From NCBI GenBank assembly GCA_017161305.1, contig CP031518.1:2728001-2792000 (forward strand): DNA of 64,000 bases. Direction: 5' to 3'. The notes below the pieces were generated by a model that did no database searches, was not told where the DNA came from, and saw nothing but the letters and a program-made list of their open reading frames with translations. This DNA is from Treponema ruminis. GTDB taxonomy: Bacteria; Spirochaetota; Spirochaetia; Treponematales; Treponemataceae. Positions 42,575 through 50,197 of the stretch are shown piece by piece (the stretch's first letter is position 1; the number at the start of each line of letters is the position of its first letter). The position numbers and the translations under genes are program-made.

Positions 42575-43720
42575 TCATCCTTGCATGCCATGCATGTCGG
42601 CGAAGTCCAAGATGAGATTCCAGTTGTACTCGTCAAGGTTGTGTTCGCCTGTCTTCATGTGGTATCCGATCATGCCCTTGTGCAGGGGCGTCTCCGGTTT
42701 GGGCATGGTCTTGCTCTCAAGACCTGTGAGCCCATATATCCTTTCATAGACCTCGCTGGCAAGGACCGCGCTGTCGAATTGTCCTTTCTGGTTCGCCCAG
42801 TTGTCGAAGGTCCTGCTTGTCGTATACAGGAGCCTCGGGGCAGCCAAGGCCAACAGCATGTGCTGGTCGAAGGGCATGCTGTTTTCGTTGTGGGCATACT
42901 GCCGGTAGTTTTTGCAGAACCAGTAGGGAAATCGGCCGGTAATCTGGGCGATGGTCTCTCCCGTACTGCCACGGGCAAGCGCATCACCGGAATTTCCCGC
43001 GCAGCTGCTTGCCGCCATGAAAAACCTTTGGTCTTGCGCAAGGGTCCAGAGGGCCGTTTTCCCTCCTCGGGAATGTCCAACCACGCAGACATGGCGCGCA
43101 TCGATGAGGGGATCGGTTTCGAGGTAGTCCATGATCCTGCTGCAGCCCCATGACCAGGCGCTGATGGCGCCCCATGCGTTTCCCGGCCGTTGTTCTCCTG
43201 TGTATTCCGGGAAAAGCTTATGGAAACGGGTGGTGAATCCCTCGTCGTAATCGGGAGCAAGGTCCTGCGTGAGCACTACGGCCGTGGCATACCCGCGGGA
43301 GACAATCATCTCCGCCGGCCAAAACGAGCTCATGAAATGTCTTGCGGGATCCGCGTTGGCAATCCCCCTGTTGCCAATCATGAGAAAGCAGGGGCTTGCC
43401 TTTTTCGCGCTTGCAGGGATGAACAGCACGAACGTGAAGGAGAAGTGGATTCCTTTCCGTTCCGTCTCGATTTCGACGGTCCTGCGGATTGCCTGTCCTC
43501 CCATGAAGGTGCCGTCGCAACGTGAGTCTGCGAGACGGATCATGGTCTTGGCATCAGACATATCCGGAAGACAGCCATATTCCTGATTACGGAACATTTC
43601 CAGGATTTCAGGCCTCCGTTTCTTTTCCCACACTTCCTTCGAAGTGACAGGGGTGCCGTCGCTACAGGTAAACAGGTCGGGTACCGTTCTTCCCCGGTAA
43701 TCAGGATTCATCAGCTTCAT
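42575..43720 (-). CDS. Glucuronoyl-esterase-like alpha/beta hydrolase (CE15-like)
   Basis: This 381-residue alpha/beta hydrolase has VVGHSRGGKTALWTLAQD as nucleophile elbow with Ser in GHSRGG, the CE15-like G-x-S-R-x-G-K arrangement. Catalytic His is probably in GYHMKTGEHNLDEYNW near the end. CE15 enzymes cleave ester links between glucuronic acid side chains of xylan and lignin, but the family also contains other esterases. ATG 43720 follows AAGGAGAAAAACCC and lies inside the last 20 bp of the response regulator, so the gene belongs to the ABC/two-component operon. No signal peptide, so it would be cytoplasmic. Confidence 0.82.
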   Translation of the reverse strand: MKLMNPDYRGRTVPDLFTCSDGTPVTSKEVWEKKRRPEILEMFRNQEYGCLPDMSDAKTMIRLADSRCDGTFMGGQAIRRTVEIETERKGIHFSFTFVLFIPASAKKASPCFLMIGNRGIANADPARHFMSSFWPAEMIVSRGYATAVVLTQDLAPDYDEGFTTRFHKLFPEYTGEQRPGNAWGAISAWSWGCSRIMDYLETDPLIDARHVCVVGHSRGGKTALWTLAQDQRFFMAASSCAGNSGDALARGSTGETIAQITGRFPYWFCKNYRQYAHNENSMPFDQHMLLALAAPRLLYTTSRTFDNWANQKGQFDSAVLASEVYERIYGLTGLESKTMPKPETPLHKGMIGYHMKTGEHNLDEYNWNLILDFADMHGMQG

Positions 43721-44510
43721 ATGGGTTTTTCTCCTTTTTGGGATGATATTTGTTCTCTGTCGGCGCATGGCCGAACACTTTCTTGTAGACATGAAAGAAA
43801 TACGAATAATCCTGGAATCCGAGATTCCGTGCGACTTCAGTAGCCTTGTTCTGGGGATTTTCCAGAAGGATCATTGCCTGGTTCATCTTCTTCAACGTCA
43901 CATACCGGGAGAATCCGATACCGGTCTCCCGCTTGAAGAGCCGGGAAAAATACCACGGCGTGACATTGGCCCTCGTCGCGATATCCTGCTGGGAAATGTT
44001 CTTGGAGATGTTCTGGTCCAGGAAACGGATCGCATCCCGGACGATGAGGGAATAGGTTTCCGCTTTCGAGTCGATCGCCTGCAGTTCTTCCTGGATGGGA
44101 TTCCCACCCTTGGTCGCAGATGGTTTCTTCTCATGTTTCGCGATGACCGAGGCAAGAGCGTTCTCAATGGCTTCTTTTGATACAGGCTTGAGCAGATAGT
44201 CTTCGACTCCAAGCTGCATTGCCGTACGGGCATACGCGAAATCATCGTATCCGGAGATGATGACGACAATCACATCGTCATTCCGTTCCCGTATGAGACG
44301 AACCAACTGAAGACCATCATATCCGGGCATCCGTATATCCGTGATGAGGATATCGGGAGCATGCTCCTTCACCAGATCAAGACCGGTGATGCCGTCGGTT
44401 GCCGTCCCGACGACACGGCAACGGAGTTTTTCCCAGTCCGTTGTCGTGGTGATTGCCTTTAATGCGATGCTGTTGTCGTCGATGATGACGACCGTGTACT
44501 TCCTATCCAT
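43701..44510 (-). CDS. YesN-type response regulator with AraC DNA-binding domain
   Basis: This 269-residue regulator has a receiver domain (phospho-Asp in DILITDIRMPGYDG, Lys in YLLKPV) and a C-terminal AraC pair of helix-turn-helices (NISQQDIATRANVTPWYFSR, ATEVARNLGFQDYSYFFHVY). YesMN-type pairs control sugar ABC operons. Its ATG overlaps the sensor stop by 8 bp. The natural target is the binding-protein promoter near 49266-49297. Confidence 0.95.
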   Translation of the reverse strand: MDRKYTVVIIDDNSIALKAITTTTDWEKLRCRVVGTATDGITGLDLVKEHAPDILITDIRMPGYDGLQLVRLIRERNDDVIVVIISGYDDFAYARTAMQLGVEDYLLKPVSKEAIENALASVIAKHEKKPSATKGGNPIQEELQAIDSKAETYSLIVRDAIRFLDQNISKNISQQDIATRANVTPWYFSRLFKRETGIGFSRYVTLKKMNQAMILLENPQNKATEVARNLGFQDYSYFFHVYKKVFGHAPTENKYHPKKEKNPYEADES

Positions 44511-46173
44511 TCTGATCCTCGATCGTTATGATGACCTTCGTGCCTGTCCTGGGGGAAGATTGGATTTCGAGCGTAGCCCTGTTTCCATAGGCGAGATGGA
44601 GGCGTTCCTTGACATTCGCGATGCCCATCCGGTTCTTTTGGGCTTGGAAGGACGGCTGGAGAACTTCCTCGATTCTCTCTTGAGACATCCCTGTTCCGTT
44701 GTCGGCTAGGGTGAGGGAGAGGACGCCCTGCCTCTTCAGACAGGCGAGCTCGAGCCGGCATACACCTATTTTCCGGGCGAAACCATGGACGATGGAATTC
44801 TCCACGAGCGGTTGCAGGATGAGGGAAGGAACAGTCTGCCCTGCCGCATCATCGTCGACGCGGATGGTGATGGTGAAACGGTCCGGATAGATGGATTGGT
44901 ACAGGCCGAGATAGTCTTCAATCAAGGATACCTCCTGGGAGAGCAGCCACTCCTTTCCGGAATAGCCGAACATCATCCGGTAGAACTCGGCCAGTTTGCA
45001 GATCATGTCGGAGGTGGCGTAATCGCCCGCCAGCTGGGCTTGGGCATTGATGGACTCGAGGACGTTGTAGAGGAAATGTGGATTGATCTGGGCTTGGAGC
45101 ATGCCGTACCGCGCCATCAGATACTGGTATTCCGTCTGCTGGCGTGCCATTTCCTTCGATGCGTTCTCCTCCATCAGCTTCTGGATTCTTTTCCCGGATT
45201 CCGCCAGGCCTTCGGAGAGGATGGAGAGCTCTTTGTGAAAACGTACCGGAGATGCTTTGGGAGAGAAGTCACCCCCGGAGATTTGTTCGGCCTGGCTGAG
45301 GATTACCGAGATTTCCTTGTGCAGTCTCCGGAACACGAAGAGAAGGATAAGGAGCATGAGGGAAACGAAGAAGCAGGTGAAGAGAAGCAGGACATTGAAC
45401 GACCAGCGCAACGCGAAGTTCTGCGTCTTTGGGTTGACGGTCTGCAGCAATGTCAGGTGCCCGTACGACAGAGGCGCCTCGACGGAAAAGGAATCCTTGC
45501 TTTCCATTTGGCCTGTCCGGCCATACAGCGTGACCCCCTCCGCATCCTTGATGGTGGAGACGTTGTCCGTTTTCCTGCTCAGTTCCTCGAAGAATCCGTC
45601 AAGTTTCCTTGTATCCATGGCGGCTACGAAGGTTCCGACGAAACGGAATGAGCTGCCATCGAAGATCGAGCGCATGCAGAGGAATTCTCCGGAAGGTCCG
45701 TGCGTGCAGAGGACGGCCCCGGATGGATTGTGGAGTTCCTCTTCGTGTGCCGCGATGACACGGGAAATGGCGCCATCGTCCGGCACCTCTCTGCCGTACC
45801 GGAAGACCTTGCCTCCGTCATCGATTACGGCAGACCAGAGCAGATTGTTCCCCAGAGAGGCTTCCTGCTCTAGGGCTTTCGTGATGGAAATGAGCTTGAT
45901 CTGGTCTGAAAGGTCTTCGCGTCCCAGAATCTCTCCGAATTGGCCCATGAGCAGTGGAGCGGAGAAACTCTGTCGTTCGATGTTCTCCAGTATCGCATCC
46001 ACATTCCGCGCTACGGCGTCGACCGTGTTTTCTGCGGCCCTTTTCGTCTCTTCCAGAAAAACCCTTCTGTTGAAAAGCGTGAACACGGTGAAGAAAATGG
46101 CGAAAAGGGTGAAAAAGACCGCATAAAGTCCGGAAATTTCCCGGAAAAGCGACGGATTCCTTTTGCCCATCAT
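44503..46173 (-). CDS. YesM-type sensor histidine kinase
   Basis: This 556-residue membrane sensor has a first membrane helix near residues 15-37, an extracytoplasmic sensing region up to about 255, a second helix FNVLLLFTCFFVSLMLLILL, a HAMP segment, and the His_kinase motif AQINPHFLYNVLES with ATP-binding NSIVHGF and DNGTGMSQE. Start ATG 46173 forms an ATGA overlap with the upstream permease stop. The frame is open further upstream but that is antisense to nothing conserved. It probably detects a plant-derived oligosaccharide and phosphorylates the adjacent YesN-type regulator. Confidence 0.95.
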   Translation of the reverse strand: MMGKRNPSLFREISGLYAVFFTLFAIFFTVFTLFNRRVFLEETKRAAENTVDAVARNVDAILENIERQSFSAPLLMGQFGEILGREDLSDQIKLISITKALEQEASLGNNLLWSAVIDDGGKVFRYGREVPDDGAISRVIAAHEEELHNPSGAVLCTHGPSGEFLCMRSIFDGSSFRFVGTFVAAMDTRKLDGFFEELSRKTDNVSTIKDAEGVTLYGRTGQMESKDSFSVEAPLSYGHLTLLQTVNPKTQNFALRWSFNVLLLFTCFFVSLMLLILLFVFRRLHKEISVILSQAEQISGGDFSPKASPVRFHKELSILSEGLAESGKRIQKLMEENASKEMARQQTEYQYLMARYGMLQAQINPHFLYNVLESINAQAQLAGDYATSDMICKLAEFYRMMFGYSGKEWLLSQEVSLIEDYLGLYQSIYPDRFTITIRVDDDAAGQTVPSLILQPLVENSIVHGFARKIGVCRLELACLKRQGVLSLTLADNGTGMSQERIEEVLQPSFQAQKNRMGIANVKERLHLAYGNRATLEIQSSPRTGTKVIITIEDQNG

Positions 46174-47006
46174 CCTTTCACGCTGCCGGCGGTGATTCCG
46201 CTGATGATGTATTTCTGCAATGCGAAGTACAGGACAAGAACCGGAATCATGCTGATCATGAAAAGGGCGAAGGCAAGCCCCAGCTCGATATTGTTCTCTC
46301 CAAAGAAGAAATACTGCGTCAATGGGACGGTCCGCACTTCCTTTTTCTGGAGGAAGGTGAGCGATGTCTGGAAGTCGTTCCACACGTTGAGGGCATTGAG
46401 GACGATCGAGGTAAGAATGATCGGCTGCATGAGCGGCAGCACAATCCTTGCGAACACTTGGTAGATATTGTATCCATCGATGGAGGCGGCCTCTTCCAGG
46501 TCTCGGGGAACCGTTTTCACGAATCCTGTCACCAACAAGACGGTGAACGCGATCTGGAAGCTGATTTTGATCAGCACGAATCCCAGCAGTGTGTTGAGCA
46601 GGCCCATCTGCTTCATCATCACGTACAACGGGGTCATGATGGACTGGAATGGAATGATCATCGCCCCAAGGAAGACGTAATACAGGAAATTGTACAACCG
46701 GTTGTTCTTCCTGGCGATGATGTAGGCGGCCATCGAGCAGACGAGCGTGATGCATGCCACAGAAATGACGGTAGTGACCGCGCTGTTCTTCAAGGCGAGT
46801 CCGAAGTTGGAGACCCTGATGGCGGTCGTGAAATTCTCCCAGTGGATGGTTTTCGGCCAAGCCAGACGGTTGGTGACGAGTTCCGGTTTCGATTTGACCG
46901 AATAGATGATCGCGATATAGAAAGGCGCGAAGATGACCAGCGTGACGAAACAGCGGAGAAGATCCAAAAGACTCTTCTGGAGGGGATGGTTGGTTTTTTG
47001 CAGCAT
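46170..47006 (-). CDS. Sugar ABC permease, MsmG/UgpE-like
   Basis: This 278-residue permease has six helices and the EAA coupling loop VPRDLEEAASIDGYNIYQVF. It is of the CUT1 carbohydrate-uptake class. The ATG at 47006 overlaps the stop of the first permease by one base (TGATG), and its stop overlaps the kinase start. The pair makes the membrane pore for the binding protein encoded upstream. No ATPase gene is in the operon, so a shared MsmX-like ATPase elsewhere is likely. Confidence 0.95.
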   Translation of the reverse strand: MLQKTNHPLQKSLLDLLRCFVTLVIFAPFYIAIIYSVKSKPELVTNRLAWPKTIHWENFTTAIRVSNFGLALKNSAVTTVISVACITLVCSMAAYIIARKNNRLYNFLYYVFLGAMIIPFQSIMTPLYVMMKQMGLLNTLLGFVLIKISFQIAFTVLLVTGFVKTVPRDLEEAASIDGYNIYQVFARIVLPLMQPIILTSIVLNALNVWNDFQTSLTFLQKKEVRTVPLTQYFFFGENNIELGLAFALFMISMIPVLVLYFALQKYIISGITAGSVKG

Positions 47007-47863
47007 CAGAGTTCGACCTCCCTTTTGCGGAGCGTCCGGGAAAGGCCTGTGCTGCAGACAAAGATCATTGCGGTGAAAATGACTGCGACAGCTTGTCCGT
47101 ATCCCGCCTTGAAATAGACGAAAAGGTTGTTGTATATGAGCATGGCAACGGTTTCCGATGCCCGGCCTGGGCCTCCTGCCGTGGCGGCCATAGGATAGTC
47201 GAACACCTTCATGCCCCACGCAAGCAACAACGTGAAATTGGATGTGATTGCCGGTCCTATCATCGGAAGCGTGATGGAAAAGAACTGGCGCACCCGGGGA
47301 CACCCCTCAATCTGGGCAGCCTCGTAGAAATGGGGGGAAATGCCTTGGATGGCCGCGATGTACACGACCATGCAGTAGCTGCAATCCCTCCAGATTGCGA
47401 TGACCGCAAGGCCGAGCATGACCCATTCCGTGGATCCCAGTGGGCTTGGAATGTGGAACATCCCGTAAAAGACGTCGCTGTATACATAGCGCCAGATATA
47501 GGACGAAAGGACAAGGCTGAGACAATAGGGTACGAAAATGACGGTCCTGCATACGCTGTTGAACCGGGTGCTCCGGTGGAGCAGCAGGGCGAGAGACAGG
47601 CCTATGAGGTTCGAACAGACCATGGACAGGATGGTGAAGACCAGGGTGTTCTTTACGGCGTTTCCCACATTGCGGTCCTGAAAGAACCGGAGGTAATTAT
47701 TGAGGCCGACGAAGGTCTTCTGCGGACTCATGCCATCCCATTTGTAGAAGGAAAGGGGGAATCCGCTGAAAAAGGGATAGACCACAAAAGCCAGAAAAAG
47801 AATCAGAGCCGGCATGACGAATGTGAATTCCTCAAAACGCCGGATTGTTTTATGAGATAGCAT
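47006..47863 (-). CDS. Sugar ABC permease, MsmF/UgpA-like
   Basis: This permease of about 285 residues begins SHKTIRRFEEFTFVMPALILF and has about six helices and an EAA-type loop ISPHFYEAAQIEGCPRVRQF. It is CUT1 class. The start at ATG 47863 is chosen over 47872 and 47902 because CAGGA lies 8 bases upstream; the choice is uncertain. It partners the overlapping downstream permease. A stem-loop at 47896-47921 separates it from the binding-protein gene. Confidence 0.93.
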   Translation of the reverse strand: MLSHKTIRRFEEFTFVMPALILFLAFVVYPFFSGFPLSFYKWDGMSPQKTFVGLNNYLRFFQDRNVGNAVKNTLVFTILSMVCSNLIGLSLALLLHRSTRFNSVCRTVIFVPYCLSLVLSSYIWRYVYSDVFYGMFHIPSPLGSTEWVMLGLAVIAIWRDCSYCMVVYIAAIQGISPHFYEAAQIEGCPRVRQFFSITLPMIGPAITSNFTLLLAWGMKVFDYPMAATAGGPGRASETVAMLIYNNLFVYFKAGYGQAVAVIFTAMIFVCSTGLSRTLRKREVEL

Positions 47864-47895
47864 ATTTGGCATCCTGCAAACTGGAAACGGGAAAG

Positions 47896-47921
47896 CTCCC
47901 ACGCCGCGCGTGGCGTGGGAG
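47896..47921 (-). terminator. Intercistronic hairpin after binding-protein gene
   Basis: CTCCCACGCC pairs perfectly with GGCGTGGGAG around a 6-nt loop, 9 bp after the binding-protein stop. Only CTTTCCC follows on the minus strand. Such partial terminators or stabilising stems often raise binding-protein mRNA above permease mRNA. Confidence 0.6.
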
Positions 47922-47929
47922 AAGGACTC

Positions 47930-49213
47930 TTACTGTCTGATGGAGGCGATTTCCTTGTCGACCTCTTTGAGGAACGTGTCGACATTGCGTTGGGAATCGT
48001 CAAGCGTCACGAAATACTGGAGCTGGGTCCTGAACGCGGTGGAGTACTCGCTGGTGTAATCGGGAACCAGGCTCTTGGAGACAATCTGGTTCGTGTCGAA
48101 ATACCCTTTGATTGCCTGGATGAGTCCGTTTGCGTTCTCGGTGGAGACCTTCGTGTTGCTGCTCATCAGCTTCGCCGTGTCGAGCCAGATTTCGGATGAT
48201 TCCTGACTGGCGAACGAGGCGAGCAGGTCGTGGACTTCCTGCGGGTGTTTCGTGGAAGCGGAAACGATGAAGCAGTCATCGATGCCGACCCACAGTTTGT
48301 TCTCCTTGGGATTGTTCGACCACGGCATCGGGAAGAGTCCGAAATCGCCATCCGGTGCGGCGGCCATCACATCACCCATCAGCCAGCCACCGTTGATGTA
48401 CATCGGCCTCTGGCCGGCAGCGAGATTCTGGATGCCCTGCGGCTGGTCGACAGCGGTGTCGCCGGGATCCTTGTAGGAAACCAGTTTGTTGAACTCCTCG
48501 AGCGCTTCGTGCATCATCCGGTTGTCGGAGAGATTGGCTTTCCCGCTCTGGGAGTCCATCCAGACCTGGCCGTTGCCAGTTGCCGCGGCTTCAGAGGTGA
48601 AGAACGCGTCGAGCTCATGGAACACGCCGTGGATGAAGTTGTAGGGATGGATCAGCGGATGGATGCCTTTCGCCTTGAAGGTGTCGCAGACCTGGAAGAA
48701 TGCGTCTTTGGTGGTCGGAACCTGCACACCGGCATCCGCAAACATCTTCTTGTTGTAGAACACACCCTTGACTTGCGCGTCGATGGGGAATCCGTACACA
48801 CCACCGTTGACCGTGCATTCGTCTTTCAGGATGGAGAGCACGTCCGTCATGTAGTCTTCATTGGCGAGATCCTTGAAGTATCCGGCTTTGACGAATTCGG
48901 TCAGGTTCTGCGGCTTTCCAAACAGGATGTCCGGCATGTCGCCTGCAGCGATATAATTCTTGTACGAGGCAAGATATGAGGAAGAATTGACGGTCTCGAT
49001 GTCGACCTTCACGTTCGGATGATCTTTCTGATAGACCTCGATCATCTTGGCAAGAGCGTCCCGCTTCGCCTGCTCTCCCATGTAATGGACAAGGCGGATG
49101 GTCACGGTTTCCGGTTGATTCGAACGTGTGTCCGCCGTTTTTTCTGCCGTTCCATTGGCAAAAACCTGAGAAGCCAGAGCGCACACAAGAAGAGAACAAA
49201 TGATTTTCTTCAT
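47930..49213 (-). CDS. Sugar-binding extracellular protein (family 1, UgpB/MsmE-like)
   Basis: This 427-residue extracytoplasmic binding protein of CUT1 importers has signal peptide MKKIICSLLVCALASQVFANG, typical of spirochaetes, then TIRLVHYMGEQAKRDAL and KMIEVYQKDHPNVKVDIE. ATG 49213 follows GAGAGGTTTTGTT. It heads the operon with two permeases, a YesM/YesN pair and a CE15-like esterase, suggesting uptake of xylan- or pectin-derived oligosaccharides. The exact ligand is unknown. Confidence 0.93.
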   Translation of the reverse strand: MKKIICSLLVCALASQVFANGTAEKTADTRSNQPETVTIRLVHYMGEQAKRDALAKMIEVYQKDHPNVKVDIETVNSSSYLASYKNYIAAGDMPDILFGKPQNLTEFVKAGYFKDLANEDYMTDVLSILKDECTVNGGVYGFPIDAQVKGVFYNKKMFADAGVQVPTTKDAFFQVCDTFKAKGIHPLIHPYNFIHGVFHELDAFFTSEAAATGNGQVWMDSQSGKANLSDNRMMHEALEEFNKLVSYKDPGDTAVDQPQGIQNLAAGQRPMYINGGWLMGDVMAAAPDGDFGLFPMPWSNNPKENKLWVGIDDCFIVSASTKHPQEVHDLLASFASQESSEIWLDTAKLMSSNTKVSTENANGLIQAIKGYFDTNQIVSKSLVPDYTSEYSTAFRTQLQYFVTLDDSQRNVDTFLKEVDKEIASIRQ

Positions 49214-49265
49214 AACAAAACCTCTCAATATGTTTCGTTTCATTGTATTCTGGGACACCGAACTT

Positions 49266-49297
49266 CACAATGTGTGTATTCTTGTCTTAACATTGTG
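49266..49297 (-). promoter_or_regulatory. Inverted repeat CACAATG-N18-CATTGTG upstream of binding protein
   Basis: Seven-base arms at 49266-49272 and 49291-49297 lie 53 bp upstream of the binding-protein ATG. The wide spacing fits two AraC-type half sites or a hairpin in the leader. Binding by the YesN-type regulator is inferred. Confidence 0.4.
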
Positions 49298-49755
49298 TTT
49301 TTTTGTTCTTTTGGACGGATAATCGGGATTGAGCCGTTTCTGGATGCGGATAGAGACTGGCGGACGGTAGATGTGCGAGCAACGGACCGGTATGCAAGTA
49401 TCCCGTATCATCAAATGACATGATGCTATCGGCAAACAAGAATTGCGTGTTGCTTGTTCCGGCAGGCTGTACCCACTCCTTGTCAGGATACCCGGATGAC
49501 CAGGGATATCACGATTGTGAGTTTGCCCAGCATGAGGCGTGCATCGGCCTCCGCCGGCTGGAGGAATATGGCATCCATGTGCGGTTTCCCAAGTATGCCC
49601 TGAGCGGGGTTTCCTATCCGCGCACCCGGCAAGAAAGCCGAAGACCTGCTGGATGCACCGACATGGTTTTCTGCGCGACCAGAGGTGTTGATTCGTACGG
49701 ATGCCGTGGTTGACGTGGACAAGCAGGAAATCACCTTCGCTGGATGAAAGGAACC
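49298..49755. other. Stretch without a supported gene
   Basis: A plus-strand frame at 49420-49713 (NCVLLVPAGCTHSLSGY, EACIGLRRLEEYGIHVRF) reads protein-like and starts near an ATG pair, but I recognise no family and the end degrades. It may be a relic. No repeat or RNA is seen. Confidence 0.4.
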
Positions 49756-49805
49756 TTGACAAGGGAATCGTCTTGGATATAAATTGCTAATAACAACAAT
49801 TGCTA
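49756..49805 (+). promoter_or_regulatory. Promoter with direct-repeat operator before MarR gene
   Basis: TTGACA (49756-49761), a 16-bp spacer and TATAAA (49778-49783) form a good promoter. AATTGCTA occurs at 49782-49789 and 49798-49805, covering the -10 and the start. A regulator bound here would block its own transcription. Confidence 0.6.
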
Positions 49806-49828
49806 GTATCAAATATATGGAGCTGACC

Positions 49829-50197
49829 ATGATTGATTTCTGCGCCTTGCGTACATTGACCAGCGACTTGCAGCAAGTGGAAGAGGATCTTGTCGACGCA
49901 TACGGGCTGACCATCCAGCAGGCGTCGGTGCTCTGCGCCGTAGAAAGCGGGTACGGGGAACCGGGCGCTCTGGCCTTCCAGATGCGCCTTTCCCCCTCCC
50001 GTCTGACCCGGCTGCTTGATGCGCTTGAGAAGCAGGGGCTGGTGGAACGTACCGCCTCGGCGCGCGACCGGCGGAGCGTATGCATAACGCTGACCGCCAA
50101 AGGGAAGGAGAAGCTGGACGTGATCCACCATGGTTCCGTCTCGCTTCCTTCCTACATCGAATCCATGATTTCAGCCCGTAAGGAGGAACGAGGATGA
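49829..50197 (+). CDS. MarR-family transcriptional regulator
   Basis: This 122-residue winged-helix regulator has DAYGLTIQQASVLCAVESG, recognition helix MRLSPSRLTRLLDALEKQGL and wing VERTASARDRRSVCITLTAKG with the characteristic DxRS. ATG 49829 follows ATGGAGCTGACC. Its stop overlaps the start of the sulfur-enzyme fusion gene (ATGA at 50194-50197), so it probably represses that gene and senses a thiol or sulfur compound. The two Cys residues (in IDFCALR and VLCAVE) could be redox-sensitive. Confidence 0.93.
   Translation: MIDFCALRTLTSDLQQVEEDLVDAYGLTIQQASVLCAVESGYGEPGALAFQMRLSPSRLTRLLDALEKQGLVERTASARDRRSVCITLTAKGKEKLDVIHHGSVSLPSYIESMISARKEERG

Noticed and set aside
46174-47061. Extension of the sensor kinase into a longer fused protein
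   Set aside because: The upstream part is out of frame with and opposite in meaning to the real permease; the ATGA overlap at 46170-46173 gives the true start.
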